64,000 nt of DNA. Source: Terriglobus roseus. Lineage in GTDB: Bacteria > Acidobacteriota > Terriglobia > Terriglobales > Acidobacteriaceae. Under the pieces are notes generated by a model, which was not told the DNA's origin, did no database searches, and saw only the letters and a program-made list of their open reading frames with translations. Where the stretch lies: assembly GCF_900102185.1 (NCBI RefSeq), contig NZ_LT629690.1, positions 3,782,001-3,846,000 of the forward strand. Direction: 5' to 3'. Numbering within the stretch: position 1 is the first letter of the stretch; each line of letters begins with the position of its first letter. Position numbers and translations under genes: made by a program. Positions 26,598-35,827 of the stretch are shown piece after piece.

Positions 26598-27800
26598 TTA
26601 GCCTTCCGTAATCCATCGTTCAGCCATCATGAAGGCCCCGCGCAATTCTGCTAGACCACGCAAACGTCCCACTGCCGGATATCCCGGAGCCGCTCCACGC
26701 TCTCGGTCGTTCAGCAGTTCCTGCCCATGATCCGCGCGGTAAGGTAGGCTGCGGCTATCTCCACATGAGTTGCGCCGGTGCTTCTCTCGAACCACTTCGA
26801 TGATGATGCTGATCAGGTCAGCATCACCTTCAAGGTGTGGCGCTTCGAAAAATGATTCGATATCCGAATTCGCTCGCGACTCTCGTTCCGTGGAACGCAA
26901 ATGAAGGAACCCTATGCGTGGTGCGAACTCCGTCACCATCTCCCGCAGCTTGTTATCAGCCCGCACGCCAAGCGCGCCCGTGCAGAACGTCAGTGAGTTT
27001 GCGTCTCCTGCATATTGCTCAAGAATCCAACGAAGGTCTTCAGCAGTGCTTACGATTCTGGGCAGACCCAGCAAAGGCCGTGGTGGATCGTCTGGATGAA
27101 TGCACAACCGCACACCACATTCCTCCGCTACTGGAGCAACAGTGCGCAAGAACTCTCCTAGTGAGGAGCGAAGTTCATCCGCGGTGATCCCTTCATAGCT
27201 GCGGAGCATTTCAGCCGTCTCTTCGAGAGTGAGCTTCTTATGGCCGCCGGGTAGACCATCGAGGATCGTCGCGCGCAACTCGTCCGCTTGTTCGAGAGAA
27301 AGAGCCTTGCAATAACGGAAGGCTTCCCGGCTCAGATCTTCACCCCATTCTTTATCAGCACCGGTGCGCTTCAACATATACAAATCAAATGCGGCAAATG
27401 CCACCGCATCGAACCGCGTAGTGTAACCTCCACCCGGTGCAGACTCATGCAAATGTGTTCTCGTCCAGCTGAACAGCGGCATCCAGTTGTAGGCAATGGT
27501 ACGGATACCGCATTTGGCGAGATGGCGGATGGATTGAATGAAGTTCTCCATATCCTTCTGCCAGCCGGGTGCACGCATTTTTATGCGCTCCGTCACACCC
27601 AAACTTTCAACAACCGTCCATTCCATTCCGGAGAATCGAACCATCTCTTGCCGCTTCCGAATCGTTTCAATCGGCCATACTTCGCCGACCGGAATCTCAT
27701 GCAGAGCGTTCACAATGCCCGTTGCTCCGGCTTCGCGTGCATCTCGCAATGTGACACGATCCTCTGGACCAAACCAACGCCACGTCTGCTCTAGTACCAT
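26598..27800 (-). CDS. uxuA: Mannonate dehydratase
   Basis: A 400-aa UxuA: dehydrates D-mannonate to 2-keto-3-deoxy-D-gluconate in the cytoplasmic glucuronate pathway. Diagnostic features are WRWFGPEDRVTL at the N-terminus, RLCIHPDDPPRPLLGLPRI with the metal-binding His, the metal Cys in TFCTGALG, HLRS, and the catalytic YRADHG near residue 358. Full family length (about 390-400 aa). AAAGG lies 5 nt before the ATG. The gene is first in a uxuA-SDR operon and divergent from an IclR/PBP-fusion regulator. The 248-bp intergenic region holds an operator-like dyad, so uronate-dependent control is likely. Confidence 0.95.
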   Translation of the reverse strand: MVLEQTWRWFGPEDRVTLRDAREAGATGIVNALHEIPVGEVWPIETIRKRQEMVRFSGMEWTVVESLGVTERIKMRAPGWQKDMENFIQSIRHLAKCGIRTIAYNWMPLFSWTRTHLHESAPGGGYTTRFDAVAFAAFDLYMLKRTGADKEWGEDLSREAFRYCKALSLEQADELRATILDGLPGGHKKLTLEETAEMLRSYEGITADELRSSLGEFLRTVAPVAEECGVRLCIHPDDPPRPLLGLPRIVSTAEDLRWILEQYAGDANSLTFCTGALGVRADNKLREMVTEFAPRIGFLHLRSTERESRANSDIESFFEAPHLEGDADLISIIIEVVREKHRRNSCGDSRSLPYRADHGQELLNDRERGAAPGYPAVGRLRGLAELRGAFMMAERWITEG

Positions 27801-27987
27801 CTTTACCTTTCTGACAGAGCAGCCTCCGTTCCATGACCGGCTAGCGCATACTTTGCCTACTACACGTGCTTTGCGATAAGTTTCCAGTGCTGAGTTTCAA
27901 GAGCTTTGAGGAGTTCCCTCCATCAGCCTCAAGATGCTATGGCGCACAGAACACTACGGAAAACAGAAGTTCGTCTACGAGATGATC

Positions 27988-28004
27988 GTTTTACATTGTG
28001 AAAC
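27988..28004. promoter_or_regulatory. Operator-like dyad GTTTTACATTGTGAAAC
   Basis: A near-perfect inverted repeat (7 of 8 pairs around a central T), in the divergent region between uxuA and the IclR/PBP regulator. A -35-like TTTACA overlaps it on the plus strand. A related sequence, TTTCACATTGCGATAC (29390-29405), matches 13 of 16 positions and lies upstream of the downstream TonB receptor. This pattern suggests one regulon under the adjacent regulator (inference). Confidence 0.55.
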
Positions 28005-28048
28005 ATCTACATTGCTACTAAAAAGCACACCTGTCGCGGAGTTCCCCC

Positions 28049-29218
28049 ATGAAATTGCCCTCGAAACCTTCACGGACGACTGAAGCAAATCCGAAACGTG
28101 GATACACGATTCAGGCTGTCGTGCGGGCCGCTTCCATCCTCAATGCGTTTCAATCCACATCGGAGGTGCTGGATCTACGCGTGGTGGCTTCGCGGGTTGG
28201 CCTGCATAAAGCAACGACCTTTCGTTTGCTTGAAACGTTGGTGGAAACACATCTTCTGGAAAGAGCTGGCAAGCAGGGCTACCGTTGCTGTGTGCAGCTT
28301 GCACGTAATAAGCGCTACCGCATTGGTTATGGCTCTCAGACCAGCCTGCTGCCCTTCACCGCAGCGGTGAGCGACGGTCTCGTTGTCGCCGCTAACAACG
28401 CCAATATTGATCTTCTGGTGTTGAACAACGCCCTCAGCCCCCGTGTCGCGTTGCAGAATGCGGATACTTTCGTATCGGAAAAAGTCGACCTCGTCATTGA
28501 CTCGCAAATCAATGTCGGCATTGCAGCGCAAATTGCAGTGAAATTTGCGGCGGCCCGCATTCCGTTCATCGCCATCGACATCCCACATCCAGGCGCCATC
28601 TACTTTGGAGCGGACAACTATAAGGCTGGCCGCATGGCGGGCCGTCATCTGGCGAAATGGGCTACAAAGAACTGGAAGAATGGCCCGGAACAGATCATTC
28701 TTCTCGGTGTTGATGCCGCGGGACCTCTATTGAATGCACGACTCTCTGGCGTTCTCGATGGCATACATGAAGTGAGCCCCACTGCGCATCGCATCCCAAC
28801 ACATCACTACGACACGAAGGGTGGCCAATTCGAAGCGACACTGGACGTTGTTCGGCGCCATATCCGCCGTCGAGCACCGGAACGCGCTCTTATTGGTGCC
28901 GTGAATGACTCCACTGCTCTGGCAGCGTTGCAGGCATTTCGAGAAGCGGGAATCGAACGCAATTGTGCCATTGCAGGCCAGGATGGAAGTCTTGCGGCAC
29001 GTGAAGAGTTGCGGAGACGGTCAAGTCGTCTCATCTGTTCGGTGGCATACTTTCCAGAAACCTATGGCGAGCAACTCATCCGATTAGCGCTTGATGTGCT
29101 TAAACACAAACCCGTCGCCCCCGCCGTTTTTGTGCAACATGAGTTACTTACGCCGCAGAATGTCGACAAGATTTACCCAAACGATACGTGGATGAAATCA
29201 TCGCCCGAGTCGATCTAA
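28049..29218 (+). CDS. Fusion regulator: IclR-like winged helix plus periplasmic-binding-protein (LacI/RbsB-like) sensor
   Basis: A 389-aa cytoplasmic regulator of unusual build. Residues about 18-80 form an IclR-type winged helix (VVRAASILNAFQS, then VVASRVGLHKATTFRLLETL). Residues about 90-375 are a type I periplasmic-binding-protein sugar sensor (ANIDLLVLNNA, AARIPFIAIDIPHPGAIYFG, NYKAGRMAGRHLA, GAVNDSTALAALQAFREAG), as in RbsB or the LacI sensor. LacI proteins normally use a HTH plus hinge, and IclR proteins a GAF-like sensor, so this pairs two families. The likely ligand is a sugar or sugar acid. It is divergent from uxuA and upstream of a TonB receptor. No signal peptide, so it is not a transporter component. 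Confidence 0.85.
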   Translation: MKLPSKPSRTTEANPKRGYTIQAVVRAASILNAFQSTSEVLDLRVVASRVGLHKATTFRLLETLVETHLLERAGKQGYRCCVQLARNKRYRIGYGSQTSLLPFTAAVSDGLVVAANNANIDLLVLNNALSPRVALQNADTFVSEKVDLVIDSQINVGIAAQIAVKFAAARIPFIAIDIPHPGAIYFGADNYKAGRMAGRHLAKWATKNWKNGPEQIILLGVDAAGPLLNARLSGVLDGIHEVSPTAHRIPTHHYDTKGGQFEATLDVVRRHIRRRAPERALIGAVNDSTALAALQAFREAGIERNCAIAGQDGSLAAREELRRRSSRLICSVAYFPETYGEQLIRLALDVLKHKPVAPAVFVQHELLTPQNVDKIYPNDTWMKSSPESI

Positions 29219-29389
29219 GCGTGGACACCCTCATGTCTGGACCGCGTTAATCTGTCTCGCATCATGCAACGCATATCGAAAAGACGTCACGCCGAAATGC
29301 GTCGAGCGATCTTTTAATAAAAGCCATATGGGCATAGAAAATACTTGCTTCTTAAGGCTCTCTGGGCTCTGTTTTGCCTCGAGTCTCTA

Positions 29390-29405
29390 TTTCACATTGC
29401 GATAC
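29390..29405. promoter_or_regulatory. Second, weaker copy of the uxuA-regulator operator sequence
   Basis: TTTCACATTGCGATAC matches the 27989-28004 dyad (TTTTACATTGTGAAAC) at 13 of 16 positions. It sits about 35 bp upstream of the -35 of the receptor promoter, a position suited to an activator or remote repressor site. Confidence 0.4.
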
Positions 29406-29439
29406 GTAAGCAAAGGATCTCTTTAGCGCGGCGACATCG

Positions 29440-29469
29440 TTGACATGCTTTTCTGTGAACAACTACAAA
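29440..29469 (+). promoter_or_regulatory. Candidate sigma-70 promoter of the TonB receptor gene
   Basis: TTGACA (29440-29445) and TACAAA (29464-29469) with an 18-bp spacer. Transcription from about 29476 makes the receptor start at 29551 reasonable and rules out the longer frame that opens at 29440. Confidence 0.55.
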
Positions 29470-29550
29470 GCTGCTCGATTCAGACAACGCAGAAGTGTAC
29501 GTGTGCGCGTGGCAGTTGTCATAGCTGAATTTCCTGGGAGGCTGATTCGT

Positions 29551-32500
29551 ATGAGTCGACACGATAAGAAAGAAGAACGAGATTTTATGAGAAGGTTACG
29601 CATCGGCTCGGCAGCAAATGTAGCGCTGTCATTTCCTTTGTACCGTCGCGGTACAGCGCTTGCGTTGTTAGCGTTCGCGGTCAGCGCGTCGGCACAAACT
29701 GGACAAGGTGCTGTCGGTGGTTCCGTGACCGACAACCTGGGGGCACTTGTCCCCGGAGCGAAGGTGGAGGTTGTCAGCCAGTCCACAGGTGTGAAGCAGA
29801 CAACCACCACAAACAGCAATGGGTTGTTTCGCATTCAGTCGTTGAATCCGGGGCTTTATACCGTCACTGTTGAGAAGGATGGCTTTCAGCGTGTATCGGA
29901 GCAGTCCGTCAATGTATCAGCCGTCGGCACCACACCGCTCGATATCAAGCTGGCTGTCGGAACAGCAACCGATGTCGTTACGGTGACGTCGGATTCCGAC
30001 TTGCTAAACAAATCGGAATCGAATGTAACCACCACAGTCGATCACGCCATTGTTGAGAATCTTCCCTATCCAGAACGCAGCTCACTCGAGGCTGCCCTGC
30101 TGGTCCCCGGCGTTGTCGGCGATCCCCTTCAACCGGGTGGCATCTCGACGGAAAACCCCAATGCCTATACAAGCTATGTCACGCCGGGCGCTGGCATCGT
30201 TGTAGGTGGAGCGCCTCCGGGAACCAGCTCCATCGTGGTTGACGGTTCCGACGTGACGCAGCCCAGCCTCGCACGTACCGGCGTTAATCTCTCTGGTCGC
30301 ATGGTGCAGGAAACAACCGTTATTACGACTGGGCTTTCTGCCAAATATGGCAGAACGGGCGGCGGTGTCATCGTCCAGAGCAGTGCCGCGGGGACCAATG
30401 CGTATCACGGCGCAATTACCTACAGCCACACCGATCCTTATTTCAATGCATTCCCTGATGGCAACACAGCTCCAAGCGCGCTGCATGAGAACTACTACGG
30501 CTTCTATGTTGGCGGCCCGATATACATTCCAAAGATCTATCCGTTCAAAGACAAGACATTCTTCTATGTCGGTGTGGAACCAGCTCGCATGCAGAACTCT
30601 TTCGGTTTCCGCGGCATCTTCCCCACACCCGATGAACTGGCAGGCCATCTCAATAACTCTCTCACGCTGCTCAATCAAAGTGTTCTGAAGAGTTCCGGCT
30701 ATGCGGCGGCGCTTGCAGCTCCGCGCATTGGTGCCATCAACTACCAATCCACCATCAACGCGAATGGTTTCCCAAATGGTCCCTATGACGCCTCTCAGAT
30801 AAGGGCCATTCCAAACAATGACGTTTCCGCACAACTGGCACAGAACCCTTTTGCCAGGTATGTTCTGTCACAGTTTCCAACGCCGTCCAATCCTGGCCCC
30901 TATATCAAATTCGATAACTCCCAGGCGACTTCTCAAAACGACGGTACCAACGCGACTTACAAGCGTGGCGTCATCAACACGGATAACCGCTACTCCATCC
31001 GCATTGATCAGCACTTTAAAAATGATCAGTTCTTTGTTCGCTACACCGTGGTTCCAGTCGGAGCACAGCGCTTCTTTGCTGTTGCCGCGAGCAATCCGCT
31101 CACGATCGTTCCCACTGACTCTGCAGCCACGCACGATCTCGCGTTTGGCTATACCCGCGCACTCACAAGCAATGTGGTCAACAGCTTTCACTACTCCTTC
31201 ATGCGCGTGAATCAGCAGAGACTCGCACCACCGAGCACACGCAGCAAAGACTATGCTGCATCCTATGGCCTTACGCCAGCCTCTTTCGGTTATGGCTTTC
31301 CGAGCCTGGGAAACCTAAACGCAAATGGTGTTGGTTACACCATGCAGATGGGTCTTTCGAACGCTGCGATTCAGGTGGATCAGAATTTCATTGCGGGCGA
31401 CGATATCACCTGGGTACATGGGCTTCATCAGTTCCAGTTCGGCGGAGAAGTTCGCTGGCTGCAGTCCAACCAATACGACCTTGGTGGTGCCACCGGCGGC
31501 CGTTACAATTTCCTGGCTAACCAGACAAACAATGGTTCTACCGGTGGCGCTCCACTTGCCACCTTTATTCTGGGCACGATCTCTGCATTCTCGAACACGC
31601 CCGTTGAAATACCGGGCTACTATCGCTGGCGTTACTATGCGGGCTACTTCCAGGATGACTGGCGCATACTGCCTAACCTGACGATCAATGCAGGCCTTCG
31701 CTATGAAATTGAAACGCCCAGAATGGAGAAGTTCAACAACCAGGCCTATGTTCGTCTGAATATGCCGGGCACTTTGAATAACCTTACGACTTCAACAGCG
31801 CTCTGCTTCTCTGGATCTTGTGGCAACCCCAAGACGCTTTGGCCCACCAATTACGCAGGCTTTGAGCCGCGTGTTGGCTTCGCTTACGCTCCCACACCAA
31901 AGACAACGGTTCGCGCGGGTTATACGCTGCAGCGCCTCCCGTTGACTGGCTATGAGAATGTTCCCGATCCCAACTTCAATGTTGCCTCGCAATCAGTGGG
32001 CGGCCAGACCGGCGGAACGGTAGCCAACTCAACGGTCAACTACATCACCAATCCGGTTGGTCCTCTTACCTCCGCTTATACGGCGCTCAATGGAAATCGT
32101 GGCCCCATCCTGTACACAACAGGTTTGACGCCTGTTTACATCAACCAAACCAACAAGGTTCCTTATACGCAGATGTGGTCACTCACACTGCAGTATCAAC
32201 CCTTCTCGCGCACTGTTCTACAGGCCACCTACAACGGTTCCAAGGGAACGCATCTCGCAGGTGCATTCGGCGGCGGTGGTTACTCCAGCGCGCTGAATGT
32301 CCCTTCCCTTTCAACAATAACCAACGCTATTCAGACACACCAGAACCTCGGTGCTACTGCACCCAACCCGTGGGGCATTACTCAGAACGGTGCACTGGTC
32401 TCCGAAACCGGACTGCAGTTGCTCAACCCGTATCAGAACTTCTTCAGCCAATCGATCAACGAGCTTTATCCGCGTGGTGGAACGATGGAGTACAACGGTC

Positions 32501-33426
32501 TTTACCTGAGCGTGAACCAGCGCCTGGGACACGGACTGTCTGTGCTCGCCAACTACACATGGTCGAAGACGCTGGATAACATCCCTGATACCAACACCGG
32601 TGCGAATGGTGGTGGCTTCGGTTATGTTCTTCCGCAAAACCCCAATAACCCTTACGCCGAGTGGTCAGTGGCCAGCTTCGATCAGGCTAGCCGACTCAAG
32701 ATTGGCTATACCTACGATCTGCCGATTGGCACAGGACAAAGTATCGATCTGCACAATGGCTTCCTGAACAACCTGATTGGACATATCTCAACCGCAGGAA
32801 TTGCGACCTACGCGGATGGCCTTCCCAACGCCATTTCACTTGGCACGGTGGGTAACTTCGTCTCTGTGACACCGAGCGGAGTAAACGGTTGCAACGCGAC
32901 TGGGGCGAATAAATTCTGTACTGCAAGTGCGTTGCCCGCCGGGTATTACCTCCGTCCCAACATCGTCCCTGGTGTTCCCTTACTTAACAAGAACTGGAAG
33001 AAGAACGCGCTGAATTCGAGCTTCACTCCTTACCTCAACCCAGCCGCGTTCGGCTGCACAGTGAACGGCTCGGGCATTGCAACAAGCTGCCAGGCTCCTG
33101 GATCGCTGAATGCACCGGAACTTGGTAACGCGCCTCGCACACTTGCCGGTGCACGGTCTCCTCGCGAAGCATTGTTCGATATGCGCTTCAGCAAGGGGTT
33201 CCAGCTCGGCGGACGCTATAACCTGCGAATCAATAGCACATTTATCAATGCGTTCAACCACCCGGTATATTACGGCGTTAACCGCGCATTGCTGAGCTCA
33301 ACGACAGCGTCCAATGTTACGGGTACTCTGACCCATACCCCGACGGCAAGCTTTGGGCAGTTCAATCAATCACAAACCGCTGGCATGTCTCGCGTCATCC
33401 TCGTAGGTGGAGAGTTCACCTTCTAA
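29551..33426 (+). CDS. TonB-dependent receptor, Oar-like
   Basis: A receptor of about 1291 aa. The ATG at 29551 is chosen for GGGAGG 9 nt upstream and its position after a promoter; a second ATG at 29587 is possible. The signal region is GTALALLAFAVSASAQ. A carboxypeptidase-regulatory-like domain follows (GSVTDNLGALVPGAKVEV, FRIQSLNPGLYTVTV), then the plug (ENLPYPERSSLEAALLVPG region) and a large barrel ending ...VILVGGEFTF. It lies 332 bp downstream of the IclR/PBP regulator and 90 bp upstream of an esterase gene. Uptake of uronate-type oligosaccharides is an inference from uxuA nearby. Confidence 0.9.
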   Translation: MSRHDKKEERDFMRRLRIGSAANVALSFPLYRRGTALALLAFAVSASAQTGQGAVGGSVTDNLGALVPGAKVEVVSQSTGVKQTTTTNSNGLFRIQSLNPGLYTVTVEKDGFQRVSEQSVNVSAVGTTPLDIKLAVGTATDVVTVTSDSDLLNKSESNVTTTVDHAIVENLPYPERSSLEAALLVPGVVGDPLQPGGISTENPNAYTSYVTPGAGIVVGGAPPGTSSIVVDGSDVTQPSLARTGVNLSGRMVQETTVITTGLSAKYGRTGGGVIVQSSAAGTNAYHGAITYSHTDPYFNAFPDGNTAPSALHENYYGFYVGGPIYIPKIYPFKDKTFFYVGVEPARMQNSFGFRGIFPTPDELAGHLNNSLTLLNQSVLKSSGYAAALAAPRIGAINYQSTINANGFPNGPYDASQIRAIPNNDVSAQLAQNPFARYVLSQFPTPSNPGPYIKFDNSQATSQNDGTNATYKRGVINTDNRYSIRIDQHFKNDQFFVRYTVVPVGAQRFFAVAASNPLTIVPTDSAATHDLAFGYTRALTSNVVNSFHYSFMRVNQQRLAPPSTRSKDYAASYGLTPASFGYGFPSLGNLNANGVGYTMQMGLSNAAIQVDQNFIAGDDITWVHGLHQFQFGGEVRWLQSNQYDLGGATGGRYNFLANQTNNGSTGGAPLATFILGTISAFSNTPVEIPGYYRWRYYAGYFQDDWRILPNLTINAGLRYEIETPRMEKFNNQAYVRLNMPGTLNNLTTSTALCFSGSCGNPKTLWPTNYAGFEPRVGFAYAPTPKTTVRAGYTLQRLPLTGYENVPDPNFNVASQSVGGQTGGTVANSTVNYITNPVGPLTSAYTALNGNRGPILYTTGLTPVYINQTNKVPYTQMWSLTLQYQPFSRTVLQATYNGSKGTHLAGAFGGGGYSSALNVPSLSTITNAIQTHQNLGATAPNPWGITQNGALVSETGLQLLNPYQNFFSQSINELYPRGGTMEYNGLYLSVNQRLGHGLSVLANYTWSKTLDNIPDTNTGANGGGFGYVLPQNPNNPYAEWSVASFDQASRLKIGYTYDLPIGTGQSIDLHNGFLNNLIGHISTAGIATYADGLPNAISLGTVGNFVSVTPSGVNGCNATGANKFCTASALPAGYYLRPNIVPGVPLLNKNWKKNALNSSFTPYLNPAAFGCTVNGSGIATSCQAPGSLNAPELGNAPRTLAGARSPREALFDMRFSKGFQLGGRYNLRINSTFINAFNHPVYYGVNRALLSSTTASNVTGTLTHTPTASFGQFNQSQTAGMSRVILVGGEFTF

Positions 33427-33453
33427 AACAAAACAACAACGAAGATATGTTTC

Positions 33454-33490
33454 TGGCCAGCGATTCCACAGCAAAACGGATCGCTGGCCA
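33454..33490 (+). terminator. Hairpin between TonB receptor and esterase genes
   Basis: An 11-bp perfect stem (TGGCCAGCGAT at 33454-33464 with complement at 33480-33490, 15-nt loop), followed by AAAACATTTTT. It lies 27 bp after the receptor stop and 26 bp before the esterase start, so it may be a partial terminator or attenuator within one transcript. Confidence 0.6.
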
Positions 33491-33516
33491 AAACATTTTT
33501 GAGGAGATGACCGAGC

Positions 33517-34425
33517 GTGAGGAAGATGTTGGAAGTTGTTACCTGGGGAAGCACACGATTTGTTCTGTCGCTGTTACTTGTCGCTTGTCTTGCCGGGACA
33601 AGAATTGAGGCTCAGACCTCATCCGCAGCGATTCCGCTCTGGTCTGGAGCGGCTCCGCTGTCGAAAGGATCGACGGACGCAGACTCGCCCTCGGTGGATG
33701 TCTATCTACCCGCCACCAACCCCACACAGACGGGTGTCCTCGTTATCCCAGGAGGCGCGTATGGATATCTCGCAGCGCCGGAAGGAAAGCCAGTTGCCGT
33801 CTGGTTGCAGGAGCATGGCGTTGCGGCTTTTGTCCTGCACTATCGAGTCTCGCCGTACCACTATCCCGCCGAGATGCTCGATGGCTTGCGCGCCATGCGC
33901 CTGATTCGCTCGAGGGCAGTTGAGTTTCACATCACTGCTGACAGGATTGGCGTGTGGGGATTTTCTGCCGGCGGACACCTTGCTTCGTATCTGATGACAC
34001 AGTGGCAACAGCAGTTAGTGCCTGCAACGGACAGTGTGGATGCAATTGATGCGCGGCCTGATTTCGGGATTCTTGCATATCCTGTAATCTCCATGAGCCC
34101 TGTGGTCACCCATCATGGCTCACATGAGAATCTGTTGGGACCAAACGCAACGCCGGAACAAGAAGCACAACTCTCCAGCGAACTTCACGTTGGAGAAAAC
34201 TCCCCGCCCGCCTTTTTATTTGCAACGACCGATGACGGCGTTGTTCCAGTGCAGAACAGTATGGCTCTCTGTACGGCCTACGTTCAAAAGCATCTCCCAA
34301 TCGAGATGCACCTGTTCGAACACGGACCTCACGGTGTTGTCCTCGCACAGAATCTTCCTGGGGCGTCCGCGTGGCCGAATCTCCTGATCACATGGATGGC
34401 GCGACACGGATGGATGGAGAAATAG
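33517..34425 (+). CDS. Secreted alpha/beta-hydrolase esterase (BD-FAE / acetylxylan-esterase-like)
   Basis: A 302-aa hydrolase with an N-terminal signal (FVLSLLLVACLAGTRIEAQ). Nucleophile motif GFSAGGH has Ser at 150. The oxyanion region is IPGGAYGYL. The acid is D239/D240 (ATTDDGVVPVQ) and the base H272 (EHGPHGV). This is the pattern of BD-FAE-like and polysaccharide-deacylating esterases of the periplasm, removing acetyl or feruloyl groups. The frame opens with GTG at 33517, 10 nt after GAGGAG; an ATG 9 nt further is too close to its nearest purine tract. It follows the TonB receptor across a hairpin. Confidence 0.85.
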   Translation: MRKMLEVVTWGSTRFVLSLLLVACLAGTRIEAQTSSAAIPLWSGAAPLSKGSTDADSPSVDVYLPATNPTQTGVLVIPGGAYGYLAAPEGKPVAVWLQEHGVAAFVLHYRVSPYHYPAEMLDGLRAMRLIRSRAVEFHITADRIGVWGFSAGGHLASYLMTQWQQQLVPATDSVDAIDARPDFGILAYPVISMSPVVTHHGSHENLLGPNATPEQEAQLSSELHVGENSPPAFLFATTDDGVVPVQNSMALCTAYVQKHLPIEMHLFEHGPHGVVLAQNLPGASAWPNLLITWMARHGWMEK

Positions 34426-34473
34426 GCCCTCTTAACCCAGTGGCGAAGCTCGTCGTCATTTTCTATCTTCAAA

Positions 34474-35241
34474 CTACAAACCAGGTAAGCCTGTGTCGGG
34501 GCTCTGGTTATGTCGGATGAATGCCTCCGCCATGCGACAACCATGCTCCAAGCCCCGGATACGGTGCATCTCCTCGTGCATACGGTACCAGGTCGTTTCG
34601 GGAAGCTGACTTGTATGCGCAAAGCAGGCTTGGCGTTTGCGGCTTTCCGTGGACGTGATGTCGACGTAGTGCGTTGGATAAAAATTCTGCGTCTGCATAC
34701 CCGCCTCAACCTCGTAGTAGAAGAGATCAACCGATTTGCCACTCTTCAACCAATAGTCAAAGACAAGCTGAGAAGCAGCACGATGATCGCGATGCCGATC
34801 GATTGGCCATTGCGTAAAGAGAACAGAAGGACGTTCCGCTTGCAGGATCTTGAATATACGGTCGTACTGCTCACTATTCAATTCGGTAGCTCCATCGAGC
34901 TGGCCAGCAAAGATGGGACGGGCTTTGAGAATCTCGCATGCCTTCAGGCTCTCAGCCGTGCGAATCGCAGCGGCTTCAGTCGCGCTTTTCCCCTGGATAC
35001 CGGCTTCACCGCGCGTCAGGTAAAGAATGACGACTTCGTGTCCCTGCTCGGTGTAGCGCGCAATCGTCCCCCCACAGCCTGATTCAGGATCATCGGGATG
35101 CCCTCCTGCTACCAGTACCTTCAACCGTTGAAACGCGGGCGAATTCTTCTCAGCCGCAAACATCGGAAGAATCGAGGATCCTGCACCGATAGAACCGACA
35201 ATGCCTTTCGAAAGCATCGACCTTCTTGTCATGTTCGACAT
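34474..35241 (-). CDS. PIG-L family deacetylase, Tat-type signal
   Basis: A 255-aa zinc-dependent N-deacetylase of the PIG-L (LmbE-like) family, probably acting on N-acetyl sugars or glycoconjugates outside the cytoplasm. Signal: MTRRSMLSKGIVGSIGAGSS, twin-Arg type. Metal-binding motif H48-P-D-D-P-E follows GG, and H150-R-D-H153 supplies the third zinc ligand. AGAGGA precedes the ATG at about 12 nt. It is divergent from the PadR-permease operon and convergent with the esterase. A link to the esterase in polysaccharide processing is possible but only from proximity. Confidence 0.85.
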   Translation of the reverse strand: MSNMTRRSMLSKGIVGSIGAGSSILPMFAAEKNSPAFQRLKVLVAGGHPDDPESGCGGTIARYTEQGHEVVILYLTRGEAGIQGKSATEAAAIRTAESLKACEILKARPIFAGQLDGATELNSEQYDRIFKILQAERPSVLFTQWPIDRHRDHRAASQLVFDYWLKSGKSVDLFYYEVEAGMQTQNFYPTHYVDITSTESRKRQACFAHTSQLPETTWYRMHEEMHRIRGLEHGCRMAEAFIRHNQSPDTGLPGL

Positions 35242-35480
35242 TACGCTTTCGGTCCTCTGCAGTTATGTTTCCCAAACATCCATGGCGTCAGGGAACTCAG
35301 GCGATGGACATTTCCGGGATGCAAGTCATCATATCCACTTTGGCCTCCAAACCGGCATTTGCCCGGACTCTTCCGGAATTTTCCTGATATAGCAGCTTCA
35401 GTAAATCGTGCCCAAAACACTTCTATGGCCATTGCAAAGGAGATTGATGTATCTTCTTTGCAGCATCCACAGGAGCGCAA

Positions 35481-35825
35481 GTGGCAGAGGAAAAATCAGA
35501 GGTTTTACAAGGGACGCTGGATCTGATGATCCTGAAGACATTGCAGGCACTAGGCCCTTTGCACGGCTTCGGGATTGCCCGGCGCATTGAACAGCTGAGC
35601 GAAGATGTTCTGACGCTCAATGAAGGCACGGTCTATACGTCGCTCCTGCGTCTGCAGCAAAAGCGATGGATTTCAAGCGAGTGGGGCGTTTCAGAAAATA
35701 ATCGCCGCGCGCGTTTTTACAGCGTCACCAAGCGGGGACTCAAACAGCTTGCGATTGAGACCGAAAACTGGGAGCGCATTGCAGGTGTGATTGGTCGCGT
35801 TCTGGCTCTTGAGGCCAAGGTTTAG
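35481..35825 (+). CDS. PadR family transcriptional regulator
   Basis: A 114-aa PadR-type winged-helix protein: GTLDLMILKTLQALGPLHGFGIARRI at the N-terminus, LNEGTVYTSLLRLQQKRWI, and YSVTKRGLKQL in the wing. The C-terminal helix mediates dimerisation in the family. GTG start at 35481, with AGGAG 5 nt upstream. It lies 2 bp before an ABC-type permease gene, a common pairing in Acidobacteriota, where the regulator probably controls its partner. The operator is not evident; the upstream 239 bp to the divergent PIG-L gene holds no gene. Confidence 0.92.
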   Translation: MAEEKSEVLQGTLDLMILKTLQALGPLHGFGIARRIEQLSEDVLTLNEGTVYTSLLRLQQKRWISSEWGVSENNRRARFYSVTKRGLKQLAIETENWERIAGVIGRVLALEAKV

Positions 35826-35827
35826 TT

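Noticed and set aside
28049..29218. Sugar ABC transporter binding protein
   Set aside because: No signal peptide and a clear winged helix at the N-terminus; no ABC permease or ATPase nearby.
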